A DNA stretch of 64,000 bases, taken from Massospora cicadina (Eukaryota; Entomophthoromycota; Entomophthoromycetes; Entomophthorales; Entomophthoraceae). Positions 22,361-34,619 of this stretch are shown here, piece by piece (within the stretch, counting starts at the first letter, position 1; each line of letters begins with the position of its first letter). The stretch spans positions 19,466 through 83,465 of the forward strand of contig JAKSZP010005666.1 in the NCBI GenBank assembly GCA_022478985.1, in the 5' to 3' direction. The notes beneath the pieces were generated by a model, which had not been told where the DNA came from, searched no databases, and worked only from the letters and a program-made list of their open reading frames with translations. Position numbers and translations under genes: made by a program.

Positions 22361-24780
22361 TTATATTCAGTGGTGGAATCTACGTCGGGGATGAGTACCT
22401 AGCAATACTTGAACTGACTGATGAGTATCCTGATCAATATGCAATTGCAAGCATTTAACACAACCTTGAAGAAAAGGATATGAGCGAAATTGACAGATGA
22501 CAAGAACTGACTGGCCTTAGAAGAATATTAAATAGGGGAAAGAGTTGCCTATTGCGATATGCATGGTTTTGGATGAAGAAACAAATTAGATGCATTGTGA
22601 TTGGGTCCGTTCAAAGTAATCGCCAAGATGGCAACCAATGCTTACTCCATCAAGAATCTCTTGGATGAAAGATTGTGAATTGAGTCCACGCTAAAATATA
22701 AAGCGTTGGATCAATGAAAAGAATAAAGGAGTTCTCGAAGGACTGATGAACCATTAAGTTGATCATGTCCTGATGATTAAGTCAAGTCCAAAAAAGGTTT
22801 CTGAACCAATCTAGATGGTTATGTCCGAAAAAAGGACCTCTGAACCATGGAAAGCTGGTAGGTTTAAGTACCCAGGACCCAGTTTGGGGGAAAAAGATGG
22901 ACCAATGCACCAAAACAAGGTCAAGTACCATAGTAAAAAAGAAGACTAAAGATAAAAAATTTGATAAAAGATATTGGAAAAAAATTTAATTAAAACCGCG
23001 TAGATAGAAAAGCCAATAAATTTTATAATTTTTATCTTTATTGATTATTCTCAGTATGGGGATGATTCTGCCTATGTCGCCTCTTGGGGAGGGAGGAAAG
23101 ATCACGGTAGGAATGAACAGCCCGTCAAAATTGATATGCAATCAGATGCTAGTGAGGGCAAGACATACCCAAAACCATGTTCATTGAGTGGACGCTGAGA
23201 CCTGAGAAAAAGTGACTAGGGGATGGGAAATTGAGATGTTGGAGGAAGCCAATAATGAAACCCCAGAGCGAGGAGGAAAGCAACAGTATAAAAAGGGGCA
23301 ATTGGTGAATAACCCCAAGTAACCCCAATATGGTTTTGGAGCTGGAAGATTAGTCCTGAGCGCCTGCCAATGGGCTTCATCAAGGACACCAGACATGTGG
23401 GCCGGCAACAAAGAAGGAATAATTGATGGGGGTTGCCAAATCATGTCCCCTATCAATGCCATCAGTGGAAGATATCAATGGGAAGCTCCAGAGAAGAGAT
23501 AGTCATGCAGAGAGCAGATTGCATCCTGCAAGCAGTGACTACGGGCTTCTCAGAAGCTAAAGCTGAACAAACGGTGGAACCCAGGTGAGGCTGGAAGTTT
23601 CATGGACCAACTTTAAAGAACTTGGCCAGCAAAGCAAAGAGCATATGCGGCATTATCCCAATCCAGAAGGTTATCAATATCAGAGGGATTCAGCGCTAAA
23701 GTCAAAGCCTTGGTGACTTGGGCCCAGAGTTCAGCGTAGGGGAGCTCAAAATGAAACTGTTACCAATTAAGAGCTCAGAGACCAGAACAGCAGGTTTGTA
23801 AAATCGACCGAGTTGGAAGAGGAACTCAGGGACTAGTATGACCTGGCCAGAAACAAATGATCCATAGCAACTGGTATAATCTCTGGAGCATCTACAATGA
23901 TGTTTGGAGCATCAGCAAAAGAAGCCAAATCCAGGAGAGTTTCAAAGTCCAACTCTGGAATCGACTACAGAGGAAGATTCAGCTGAGAATTGTTCAAAAT
24001 GATGGCCAGCCTAATTTCAGAGGGATTAGTTACCATTTCCAGTAATTCAATGGAAGGACTAGCCGCTTTCACCAGACTAGGTGTATGAGTCCTGAAATGA
24101 CCATAAAAGAGGTTTTATCAAGCATCCTGACTCATCTGCTGGAAGAGATGGAGGTCTGGATCAGACAGACTATTGAGGAGCTGCTGGTAGCGAGACTCAG
24201 AATTTGACATATGAGCTGGACGAGAGAGGGGATGTCAGACTTATATAGAAGTTGACATTATGCACATATAATCCATTAAGTTCCAATTATGGAGAAATTA
24301 ATCTCAAAATTAATGAGATAAGCTCTCCAAGGGAAGAATTAAGAATGACTTATGCCAAGAGGTTATGAGCAAAATATCAAGGGCAAATAAGAAATAAGTA
24401 TTCTTAGTTAAGCCACTAAACAAACATTGATGGCAAGAGTCTACTGTCTAGGATGAGGAGAAAATCAGGAAATCAAGGATGCCAAACCAAAAATCCTGAA
24501 TATGACAGCGGGTCATATACCCTGATGGGGGAAAACTGGATCCTGGGACTAATATCATCATGAGTAAATTGATTATCCCGGCACAACAGAAGGTCATGGG
24601 GACCGCACTCTGAGAAGGTAGTAGCAGGGAAGAAGAGGAAGAACTTCATATGCTGAAGGTCATCCTGAGCAGCGTCTGGTATTGACAAGTGTACTCCGCT
24701 TGAACCAATGAAGTATTTGACCAAGTCTCTGAAATGGTGATCTCATGCCCTGGTCCTTTTCTCACTAGAAATCTAGGCAA
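22360..24780 (+). pseudogene. Element C post-integrase region, possible extra ORF
   Basis: About 2.4 kb between integrase and polypurine tract. 22740-22900 repeats gag-side sequence (ggtttaagtacccaggaccc here, ggtttaagtacccaagaccc near 20508). From about 23060 to 24200 one plus-strand reading stays semi-open, including NETPERGGKQQYKKGQLVNN, 63 open codons at 23857-24045, and SSILTHLLEEMEVWIRQTIE near 24118-24178. I do not recognise the product. It could be a gag copy moved downstream or an accessory ORF. Confidence 0.4.
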
Positions 24781-24791
24781 GAGGGGGGATG

Positions 24792-25901
24792 TGTTGGGAT
24801 TTTTGCCCATGTTCCCAGCCTGCTAGATTACCTGGTGTCGCTAGGGAAAATTTCCCTAAAGTGAAGTGAATTGGAAATCAGTTGGCCTGAATTTTGGAGG
24901 AACTACGTTTGGGGGATTCTGGGATATTCGCCTGGTCATATCCATTGGGGATTCATCTGGATGAATACTTAAGATATCATCGGGCAGAGTTGCTGACAAA
25001 ATAGGGGCATCTGATAGTGATTAACTATCAGGTGTACTAATTGGTATCAGTTAGGTTTTATCACCAACTGATTGGGAATGGCTAGTAAGTTGCAAGGTGA
25101 ATGATGCCGCCTGCAACTAGAAAATTGATTAATTGGGGAGTGACCTTCCATATGGGTAATAAGTCCCATTACCTAAGCAGGTCGCTAGCCAATTATGGTT
25201 GGTTCGCTTAGATTGTGAGAAAAACGTTAGGGACACATTTTCTGACTCTTTCTGTTTGAGGTCCTGAGGATGTCCAACAAAGGAATACTAGCCAGGATGG
25301 GGAAGACCATTGCTGCTGAGATAAGGAAGGGTGATTCAATGGCAACAGCTGCCATTTCATCAAAGAGGTGTCAACTGAGGGTTATATGCCAAATCCCCCA
25401 CTATATAATTCCCTAGGATTTACTATAAGAAAAAACATTAAAAACATTATCAATTTGGTGTATAGTTAGACTATCAGCTTCTATTTTGTTGTTCTATCTC
25501 AAGGATATTATTGCAGAGGGCAATAATTAAAAGACTCTCAAAGAGAAGAGTAAAGATCCAAGTGGGGATCTAGACTAGTAGGAACCACAATCAGGGATAG
25601 CTGCTGACTGTGTGTTGGGCTGAGAGAGACTGTCACCAGGGTATCTTAGCAAAGATTGGGTGGACAAGAGTATAGGGAACAAATCCCTATGAGTGCGACT
25701 TCAAGAGTATTTAATCATAAATACTGGCCAAGCGTTGGGCCAAATTATAGTTCAATCTCAACTATGGATAATAGTCTCCATACTATATTAATTAATAATA
25801 CATTCTATACAATGCAAAAAAGTGCGCAAGGAAACCAAACCTGTGCAGTAAAAAGCTTACTGGGTTGCCAGCTGATAATCAACCCAAAGTAAAATTTTAC
25901 A
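24792..25901 (+). repeat. 3' LTR of element C
   Basis: 1110 bp, preceded by a polypurine tract gaggggggatg and followed by the gtacc duplication. It lacks the SINE present in the 5' copy. Confidence 0.9.
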
Positions 25902-25906
25902 GTACC

Positions 25907-26441
25907 CTAACGGCCACCCTTCAGAAAATGGCAATGATTGACCCTCTTCACTGGCCTCAATATTTGCCTAATGTGATTATAGTCTACAGAACAATATATC
26001 ACCAAATAATTAATATATCGCCCTTCCAGGATTTGAATGGAAGAAATTTCCAGTTGACTTTAAAGTGCAGGCCATGTTGGATCAATCTTTACCTGATGCC
26101 CCTGAAGTTACTATGTAAAGCATTGCTAATGAGATAATCTGACTCCAGGATCTAGCTTCTGAGAACTTATCTGCTACCACTAGTAGAAAAACACGTCAGT
26201 TTAATGTTAACATGAACCTCTGCACACCTTTCAGCTGGGCGAATTGTCCTTTTCTACACCATCAGCCAGGAGGTCATGACAATAAATTGGCCACTAACTG
26301 AACGAGGCCTTACAAAGGCACCTGTAAGTGGGGCAATGAAAATTTAATTGTAGAGGCTGTTCATGATACAGTAGTAAACCGCATACATAGTTGCTTTCTC
26401 CATCCATTTTCCTCCCTACGCCAAGATCTAGAGGGGGGCGC
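25907..26441 (+). pseudogene. Element B integrase, 3' part, and polypurine tract
   Basis: Continues B integrase as LTATLQKMAMIDPLHWPQYL and VIIVYRTIYHQ, paralleling element E (LTSSLQKLATTDPLHWH). A later C-terminal stretch has FQLGELSFSTPSARRS-type sequence. A polypurine tract (tagaggggggcgc, 26429-26441) abuts the 3' LTR. Confidence 0.8.
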
Positions 26442-26917
26442 TGTCAGGATTCCTACTCAAATTGAAGATTTGGATGCGGCAGATGAAGGGAATTGAACCC
26501 AAGCCATCAAAAGTATTGGGGATAATCCCCAGTGACATTTACAACCTCGCTACATTGGGGATAATCCACTATATTTTCAAGCTCTAAAATTGGGGTTCAA
26601 ACCTGATCTATGTGGCAGTGAATCCCAATTAAGTAAACAGAATTTGATCTTGGCTTAGTATGCATTAAGATGGACTGGGTAACCTCCATGATCGCCCTTA
26701 TAAATTCTTTTCTAAGCAAATGAACTTTACTTTTCTTATTTTTATCGATTTTAAGTTAATTGCCATAGTTTATTTTGGAATTGCCTTACCAGACAAAGTA
26801 TCTGGTAAGCAACATCTTGGGCAAAAGAAGCACAGAGGTATTATCCAAAGCCTGAGCTTCAGGTACCCTGGCCACTAATATAAAGGGATATGTGGTGACT
26901 CACCTGTAATCCCAACA
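26442..26917 (+). repeat. 3' LTR of element B
   Basis: 476 bp, tgtcaggattc to aatcccaaca. Confidence 0.85.
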
Positions 26918-27700
26918 ACAATCTTCCCTGCTTGAGTCGTATAGCTTGAGAAACAATGGTCCCCAACATGGTCAACTTCAGCACTTTGGCGGAGGTTAAG
27001 CAAGCGCATCTTGAAGAATTTGGTCTTAAGAGGAGTTTGCAATGGCAAAAACAGGCTTTATATGCCTTAGTATGCAAGAGGGAGAATTAATTACCTCTTT
27101 TGTTGAGCCTTTTATGTAAAGCTCAACCTCTGTTGCTTACCAAAATGCTCCCTCTCATTTATGCTATTGCTGTTTGGTGGATTAGCGTCTCATACCTCTT
27201 TGGCGATGCATATCTCTGCCGTCAAGCGCACCTTCCAAAATGTTTGGGTTATTAAGGAGGCTCTGTTAGGGGTGGTTGACTTTCATGAACTTGATCTTAT
27301 GCAAAGAGCTCTGAGGCAGGAATCTACTTTAACCCCTCCAGCCACTTCTATGGTTGCCTCCCTCTGGAAACCTGCTCCCTCAAACTAGACATTATCCTCC
27401 ACCATGTGAAGATATCCAGAGGATACTAGCAGTGGTAAAAAAGCGCTTCCCTCCAGCATCAGTTCCTAAAGGTCAGCCGGCGAAGTTAGTTATCACTTTG
27501 CCCTGCTCCCCTCTCACTTCAGAGTGGTTTTCTTAGGTGGATTAATTGTCACGTCCCTCCATGCCGCTGTCTCTATCCCCCTAGGCCTCTTCTCTGGCTG
27601 CCCTTAGTTCAAAATCTGAGTTTATGGGAAGCCCAAACCTGTCACTTCAAGGTCAAATTCCAAGCTATTACATTCCCAACGCCTCCATTAAATTACTAAG
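26918..27700 (+). pseudogene. Element A gag, continuation
   Basis: After B's LTR the frames give ETMVPNMVNFSTLAEVKQAH, then LEEFGLKRSLQWQKQALYAL, matching the gag segment QDNMVPHLTHLQTWDNAKTT / LLQEFGSDL of element B. Proline-rich open pieces follow (27161-27388 and 27354-27536). Stops and a frameshift near 27090 show decay. Confidence 0.7.
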
Positions 27701-28099
27701 GTGAATGAGCAATCACAGGGCCTATCCTTCAATAAGGGAAGCCCTGAATCTACCTTGAAATCTATGGGCTCACTGACAAGCATTGATAACCCCTCTGAAG
27801 ATGAATATGAAGGGGTTGTAAAGATGTTGGCTATTATGTCTTAGGAGCCCCAATTGAAGTGGAGATACCTGACAGATTGAATTTGGAAAGAATATATGCG
27901 GCTAGGATACCCCACCATATTTATCTTCAAAAAGTGTTGATGGGGTTTGAATTTATTGACATTGACAGTGACGCTGACCAGCTCATTGCTACGATGATAT
28001 GATCTATCCAGTGTGTCCATACTCTGCAGTCTATCCAAGAGAAACACAGAGAATTCCAAGTGAATTGCCTCTACTCTCCGTCTAAAGGAGGTCTTAGCT

Positions 28100-28861
28100 C
28101 TTTCCCCAACTTGGGTGGAACTTTAACAAAAGTGGATGTTGTTGTCAACGGTGTACGGGTCATAGCTATCCTTGATACAGGATTCCTGTGAATTTTGTGT
28201 CATCCAAAATCATCAAAAAATTAATCTGGCCCCTGATCTCAACTACATTCAAAATTTTGGTACTGCTGTTCCCTCCAACACATGCGCTATTGGGGCATAC
28301 TCTCTTTGCCCATTTAATTTGGGAAGCTCATCTTGTCAGCCCCCGCAGTAGCCTTAGCTAACAATACCCATGGTATATTCATTGGTACACAGTTTATGCT
28401 TGATTATGAAGGGATTAATAACTTGAAGCAGGGCTATCTCTCCCTGATTAACTATGAGGTCCCTTTGATTCTGACCTATGATGAGCTTAAAAAAAGGTTA
28501 CGCCTGCACAGTGGAGTACCCCTCCTCAGCCTTATCCGTGCACTACACCACAACAGGAAGAAATACAAAAATTTTGCCCAAATCAGTGAATTCTCTAGAG
28601 GGTATCCCGTTCTATGCTTATGAAGAGGTAGTAATCAAGGCAGGCGAACAAAGGGTAGTTGACACCACAATTACACTGCAAATCCCCCATAACTGCTTAT
28701 TGAACCCAACTAGCGTTGAAAATGATAGTACTCTAGAGCCCTGGGTATTACCTGGCGTTATTGACCTAGTCTACCAGCGACCTATCGATCTCCATCTGGG
28801 GAATCTCACCCCTAAGGACATGGTCATAAAAATCATCAGAAGATTGGAAGAGGCCTGCTAA
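28100..28861 (+). pseudogene. Element A protease and PR-RT linker
   Basis: VRVIAILDTGF (28153-28187) carries an intact DTG, followed after a frameshift by SAPAVALANNTHGIFIGTQF and LKQGYLSLINYEVPL (28333-28470). This corresponds to the E segment APMIALENDNYDFLIGVQLM. A 127-codon open stretch (28478-28861) covers the linker to RT, with IPFYAYEEVVIKAGEQRVVD. A maturation protease, inactive because of frameshifts. Confidence 0.8.
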
Positions 28862-28929
28862 TTCCCTTGAGGACATCAAGAAAGTTAACTGTACTGGGCC
28901 TATGGCGGATAAGGGCTTACCAGCTGATC

Positions 28930-29900
28930 AATAATTATGTACCCTACCTACCGCTCATATTTTTGAGGAGCTAACCCCAGCAGAGCTTGACAAGGTCCAC
29001 ACCCTACTGAGGCCTATAACGACATTTTCTCTAACTCTGATACCGATTTTGGGCATATGAAGGGATGAACTCACACTATTGACGTTGGAGATGCTCATCC
29101 CATCTATTCCAAACCATACAAAAACCCAAAGTTGAGGAGCTACAGATGAGGGCGGAGCTCAAACAGTTGCTGGACGCTGGGTTGCTGGTGCCGCCCCAAA
29201 AGCCCTTGGTCTTCCCCTCTTCTACTAATAAAGAAGAAAATGGAGTTCATAGGGTAGTTATGGACTACTACAAACTGAATAATATCACAAAAAAGGACTG
29301 TTATCCTATCTCCCGTATTGATGACACTTTGGACCAACTCTCTGGTTCCAAGTTCTTTTCTGCTATGGACTTGGTTAGCGGGTATTGGCAGATGGACCTT
29401 TATCCACTGGATCAGGAGAAGTGCGCCCTTACTGAAGTGAAGACCTGTTCAAACCCACTCATATCCCTCAGGGGTTGTGAAATTCCCCTGCAACTTTTCA
29501 AGGGGAAATGGATTACATCCTACAAGACCTGAAACTGAGCTGGGTAATTGTCTACTGGATGATATATCAGTTTTTCTAAAACGTTCAATGAGCACCTCAC
29601 GCACCTAAAAGAAGTCTTTCAACGCCTACGGGCTTCTAACATTAAGTAGAAGCCATCAAAATGTACTTTATTCCGAAATTTGCTGGATTTCCTTGGGCGC
29701 GCGATTTATCAAGATGGGTTTCAACTCTATAGGACAAGGTTAAAGCGATAGCCAAGATGCCTAAGACCAGAACCCTTCATGATATCCAGGTGTTTTTTGG
29801 CATGATGGTATATTACCATTAATTCATCCTCAAGTTCTTCCATCTCATTGAGCCCCTCATAAGTCTCTTGGCTAAGAACACTCCCTTTCATTGATATCTG
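28930..29900 (+). pseudogene. Element A reverse transcriptase
   Basis: From about 29130, RAELKQLLDAGLLVPP, then GVHRVVMDYYKLNNITKKDC and YPISRIDDTLDQLSGSKFFS, and FSAMDLVSGYWQMDL (motif A, catalytic D). This is the longest clean RT stretch in the window (29146-29532). A frameshift at about 29460 precedes motif B. The YLDD box at 29552-29563 has lost one base (tctactggatgatata), breaking the frame. It is followed by VFFGMMVYYH near 29790. Confidence 0.85.
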
Positions 29901-29979
29901 AGCAAAAAGACGCGTTTGAAACCATGAAGAAGTTACTGCAATAAAGGCCAATCCTCCTCCATCCTGACCATGGCAAGCC

Positions 29980-30400
29980 TTAATGTTGTTCATGGATGCC
30001 TCTGATCACGCCGTTAGAGCTATCTTGGCTCAATTGGATGAACATGGGTTTAGACATCCCGTTTCCTACTTTAGCAAGATGCTTTTAAAAGCTAAACGTA
30101 ACTAAAGTGTCACTGAAAAGGAGTGTATAGATGTCCTGTTGGCTTTAAAGTACTATCACCCTTTCCTACATGGGACGTCCTTCAAAGTTGTTACTGACCA
30201 TGCCTCCTTGAAGCGGTTGCAGAATATGAAAGATCCCACTTGATGGTTGGCTCGCTGGGCTTTGAAGCTCCAGCATTACGACATGAAAATTGAGCATCAT
30301 GCAGGAACTTGCCATATGAACGTTGATGGGTTGCAGCATCTGCCTATCCTTCACTTAGATAATAGTAGCTGAGAGGTTACACGACCTCCTAATGACGCCT
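29980..30400 (+). pseudogene. Element A RNase H
   Basis: LFMDASDHAVRAILAQLDEH, SVTEKECIDVLLALKYYHPF and FKVVTDHASLKRLQNMKDPT are in one frame with single stops between. The D, E and D catalytic positions are present. RNase H would remove the RNA template. Confidence 0.85.
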
Positions 30401-30409
30401 GAAGAATGG

Positions 30410-31560
30410 GCTGATGAGGACGAACCTTTACAGAAGATGCTAGATAGGCACTCATGCAACACCAAGGTGGAAAGTGGAAAGCTGTACAAAAAAGCAGGGG
30501 AAAACTGGTTGCTCTATCTTTGGCCTTCAGAACAAGTCCCTATGATCCTGGAATCTCATATTATTGTAGGGCATGGTGGAGTACAAAAAACCTATCAATG
30601 GGTAAAAGAACGCTACTACTGGGAGGGCATCATGGAGGCATAACTGAAGTCCTGGATGCCTGTATGACCTGTAAAAAGCAATACAGCTTCAAGACCCGGT
30701 ATCAGTACAACCTACTACACCTCAACAACCCTTCCACACTATAAGTTTTGACATAGTAGGTCCTCTACCTCAGACCACTGGTAGTATCATTACATCTTGG
30801 TCAGAATTGATTTTTCACTGAAAGGTTGAAACTGTTGCTCTCCCCGCTCAGACTTCCAAAGCCACGGCTATCTTCTTACATCAGTATATCTTTACTTGGC
30901 ATGGTTGCTCCCAGGTCCTCCTTTGTGACAATGAGAAAAACTTTTCCTCCCAAGTGGTAAAGCTCCTCGCCACCTCCATGGAAACACAACAACTCTTCTT
31001 GGTCCCTACAACCCATCCACAAATGGGGCTGTAGAAAGAGTTAATGGAACCCTAGTCTCTATACTATGGTAAAATGGCCAATTCAGACCCTCTTCACTGG
31101 GATCTATACTTACCCAGTATGTCTCCTGGCCTATTATATTAGTTACCATCGCATACTCAAATTGTCCCCTTTCCATGTGTTGTATGGGTGAGAACCTGGG
31201 GTGCCAGTTATATTAGCCAAAGATATTTTCTCTGGCAGGACTGACCCTGACTAAGCCATAAAAATTTAGCTCAACACATCATCCTTTTAATTAGAGGCTA
31301 TAACTAACTTGGCAAAGACTGTCATTAAAGAAGGCTAAGATGCTAATGAGGGCTGGGCCCTTCTCCCTTCATTCCAAGTGTCAAACTTGGTACTGTAATA
31401 CAACAATCAGATCACTCCTAGGAGTGAGAATCTTGGGTTAGTCTGGTAGTTACCTTTTGTAGTCACAAATAAGCGAGGGGATGAATACTCCATCAAATCC
31501 TTTGCTTTTGGAATTACCATCAACCAGGTTCTTAGCTGGTTCCTACGCTCTTATTCACCT
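30410..31560 (+). pseudogene. Element A integrase
   Basis: An open stretch (30392-30643) runs into the H2C2 zinc domain: HIIVGHGGVQKTYQWVKERY and, after a frameshift, DACMTCKKQY. The core follows: FDIVGPLPQTTGG (first Asp about 30750), HGCSQVLLCDNEKNFSSQVV (second Asp about 30928) and NGAVERVNGTLVSIL (Glu about 31035). All three DDE residues are readable, but across different frames. A C-terminal tail continues to the polypurine-like gaaggtggtaa before the LTR. Confidence 0.85.
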
Positions 31561-31583
31561 CTTACCACTATTGAAGGTGGTAA

Positions 31584-32320
31584 TGTCGGACAATTACAAG
31601 TCTGATATTGTGAGAAGAGAGTTTCAGATTTAAATGACGTTAATATCATCCAAAAGACTCTGTCCAATTCTTAGTGGACCCCTCAAATTGGGTAATTCTA
31701 TTCCACCCATTTCTTATCCAAATCATTCAATTTTCATTAATAAGATTGCGTTGAACCCGCGGCAGTATATGGGAAGTAATGCTGAGGCTCCTACCTAGTC
31801 CCTCCGCAGTTCAGTTCAAACACCTAAGCGGAGACTTACCAGTTTATAGGCTTGGAGTTGGTCCCACAAGGTGCAAATATTTTTCCCCATGGTAATTGGC
31901 TCAGATGTATAAAATCCTTGCCTCACAGATTTGTTACCTACTATTGGCCCTCAATCACCCATTCTGATGAGGCAAGGTGGTTTTGAGAGCTCTGATAGGT
32001 CAAAGACTCATATTCCTAATTTGGCTTTTGTAGCCTAATCTAGGTTACTTGACACTCTTACTTCAAGCCTCATTAACTATATTAATACTAAGCAGTGAAA
32101 TATCATGAGGGTTCCCTTTTTACCCCTCTGGTTAACATAACAAATACCTTAAAAACCCATTTTTTACTAGGGTTAAAGTTTTTTTATTTTAATATAAGTG
32201 GTTTATAAAAGTCTCATCAAGACATTATCTAAGCAGTTTAGAATAAAATTTATCTTGAATTATAATGTAATTCAGGTGAAAAACGCACCAGTAAGTTTAT
32301 AAACTGCCTGAATTCCAACA
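31584..32320 (+). repeat. 3' LTR of element A
   Basis: 737 bp, tgtcggacaattacaagtct to gaattccaaca. Confidence 0.85.
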
Positions 32321-34088
32321 ATAAAAGAAAATTCCTGAGAAAAAGTGGTGTTAAATTTGATATTGAGAAAAATATTTGATATTTTGGGCAAACGTTGCCT
32401 TTGCTATATCAACAAAAAGAGGAAGTTCCGACAATGAAGAAGAATAACTTTTTAAATCAATTTACAATGTTAGCATAATTATCATTCAATATAAATTGGG
32501 TGGAAGGAAAATATGGGAAATTTAAACGCAGATCCTTAAGAATCATGTGATATCATTGAGGATGAAAGCAAAAACTGTCATTCCGCCAGGAATGAAACTA
32601 ATAGTTAACATGGGGTTAACGCTAGAAATTCTGGAACAATGGCATGTGGAGTTCATTACCCATGGAAGAAGTTAAGGTTGGAGCCTTGGGTAGTTCCAGG
32701 GAAAATAATTTCAGGACATGGAAAAATCTGAGTTTTTATGGCCAATTTGAGTGAAAGCCTGATGAAGGTGGTGAAGAACCAAATTATTGCATTTGCTTAC
32801 TTAATATTAATGATAAAATCAGGGAATTCCATGATTTTGAAGCATTAACACAGATGGTTTTATTAGTGGATGAAACCAAAGAATACCATATAACTAATGT
32901 AATGATAAAAGCCTGCTGGAATATTGGAACCTCAACAGGGGAAATTATCCTAATTATTTGAAAAACACTGGGTGATAAATGCTGGATGATCATAGATTAG
33001 GATGTGTGAAAAAAATGAAATCTATAAGGTCAATACCAGAGAATCTTCGCCAATATGAATGCAACCATTCCAATGATCTAGAGCTGGCAAGGCATTTGTT
33101 ACTGAGAAAATCGACAAATTGGTTGAGTATGGACTCATTGTGCCTTCCACAAGTCCATGAGCTAGTCCAATCCTAATGGTAATGAAAAATGGATTGAATC
33201 AAGTAGTAATTGATTATCAATGATTAACCAAAATCCCCAAGAAGGATACATATCCCTTATTGAGGATAGACAATGCTTTAAATCATCTAGTAGAAACAAA
33301 AGTTTTTTTGCCCGTGGATTTTTTTGGGATATTGTCAGATAGATTTACCAAAGGAAAACTAGTAGAAGTAAATAAAAATCACCTCACAAGGGTTGTACCA
33401 GTTTGATTAGTATGCCACAGGGACTATGTAACGTGGCAAACACACTTTAACGGGTAAATTCAACTTTAAGTGATTTGAAGTTGCCCTGCATTTTAGTATA
33501 TCTGGATGATATCAGTTATTTAGTCAAATATTCATTGACCACCTTAAACACCTGGAAGAAGTATTTATGATCCTGGTGATAGTCAGTTATATAATCAAGC
33601 TAAGAAAATACCAATTTTAAGAAAGAGACAAGTATCTGAGGTTTGTGATTAACTCCAATGATTGCAACCACAACAGCAGTATAAATTGGCTATCAAACGG
33701 ATGTCAACCCCAAAAAGAGCTTGGGATATACAAGTCTTTCTAGGAACAGTTGCTATTATTTACAATTCATCAAAGCTTTTTACCAGAATTATCAAACCAT
33801 TATTAAATCCGTTGAAGGATCAAAAAAGAAATAATATGGAATGAAGAGGCCCAAGATTCAATTGATGAATTTTAGAAATGTCTTATGTCAAGTCCCATTT
33901 TGAAGTATCAAGGTTCTAATTGGGCTCTTAAAAACAGTCATATGCCTAACTAATGGTAATCTGTATCATTTTAAGCCAAATTGACGATGCCAGTTGAGAG
34001 CATCCATTGACTTATGTAAATTGGACCTTAATGGCAGCTGAAAGTAAATACACTGTGATGGAGCATGATGCCTTGTGGTGATATATGC
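32321..34088 (+). pseudogene. Element D protease end, linker and reverse transcriptase
   Basis: Right of A's LTR the D reading resumes (IKENS.EKVVLN.., then ILGKRC). RT begins near 33080: KLVEYGLIVPSTSPWASPIL, VVIDYQ.LTKIPKKDTYPLL, MPQGLCNVANTL, and an intact YLDD box at 33499-33510 (PCILVYLDDIS). The connection domain is near 33840 (NEEAQDSIDEF-like), then the start of RNase H (HPLTYVNWTLMAAE). It is cut at 34088 by element E. Confidence 0.8.
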
Positions 34089-34561
34089 TTTCAGGATTCT
34101 CGCTCTTGACCAGGAGTCAAGACAGACCAGTTTTGGTATTCAAAACTGATTATAGGGCTTGTCCAAAACCTCTGTTGAGGCACCTCTCAATATCAGAATC
34201 CAAACCTAGTTAATGAGGTCAATAAATGATCAATTCAATCATTGGACCTCAAAATCCCATGGAACTCTAAACCAGCCAATCAATTAAGATCTTGGCAAAC
34301 ATGTGGCTTAGAATTGGCTTCTAGTTAAGATCTACTGCTTTAATTATTTTTAGTCAAAAATTAAAAATTCTCATTCTACCACTTTCTATATTTACTTATT
34401 GCTGATTCCCTTAGTGATTATTACTCTAGCATTTATTCAGGAGTTTTTCCCCTTAATCATAGCTTTAATTTATTTTATAAAAAATCTAGCTCTTGTGCCT
34501 GGGGCTTCAGATCCCCCTGAACTCAGCCAGGGCAATTGAACTTTATTCCTTCGTCCTGACA
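34089..34561 (+). repeat. 5' LTR of element E
   Basis: 473 bp. Starts tttcaggattctc (tg mutated) and ends cgtcctgaca. Matches 40486-40958 throughout. Confidence 0.9.
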
Positions 34562-34566
34562 AACTT

Positions 34567-34582
34567 TGGAGCTTCCTTCCAG
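34567..34582 (+). other. Primer-binding site of element E
   Basis: TGGAGCTTCCTTCCAG, a diverged version of the TGGTGCTC type. Confidence 0.5.
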
Positions 34583-34619
34583 ATTGTTCTGAGTATTTGG
34601 CACAAATCTAAATATGAGC

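Larger units (their letters stand above)
18151..25901 (+). mobile_element. Ty3/gypsy element C, inserted in B integrase
   Basis: LTRs at 18151-19414 and 24792-25901, with a perfect gtacc target duplication (18146-18150 and 25902-25906). Internal content is PBS, a broken gag region (19.44-20.7 kb), the C-terminal end of RT with RNase H (21.0-21.45 kb), H2C2 zinc and integrase (21.69-22.35 kb), and about 2.4 kb of extra sequence before the polypurine tract (24781-24791). Most of the RT is missing. The host frame rejoins cleanly after removal: B integrase ends VDST and resumes LTATLQKM. Confidence 0.9.
12301..26917 (+). mobile_element. Ty3/gypsy element B, inserted in A gag
   Basis: LTRs at 12301-12780 and 26442-26917 match along their length (both contain gatttggatgcggcagat and gaattgaacccaagccatca). 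Inside are a PBS, gag (12.87-14.7 kb, itself interrupted), protease (15.24-15.54 kb), RT (16.05-16.9 kb), RNase H (17.0-17.4 kb), zinc/integrase (17.6-18.15 kb), nested element C, and the integrase end (25.91-26.42 kb). Flanks are acgtt and acaat (3/5 match). The A gag frame resumes after 26917, which confirms the nesting. Confidence 0.85.
11275..32320 (+). mobile_element. Ty3/gypsy element A, inserted in D protease
   Basis: Bounded by matching LTRs of 741 bp (11275-12015) and 737 bp (31584-32320). Internal pieces are PBS, gag start (12058-12300), gag remainder after nested element B (26918-27700), protease (28.1-28.5 kb), RT (28.9-29.9 kb), RNase H (29.98-30.35 kb), H2C2 zinc (30.55-30.70 kb) and integrase (30.74-31.3 kb). 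Flanking pentamers are atcag and ataaa, only 3/5 identical, so the target duplication is not proven. The nesting is supported by D protease to the left and D protease/RT to the right. Confidence 0.8.
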
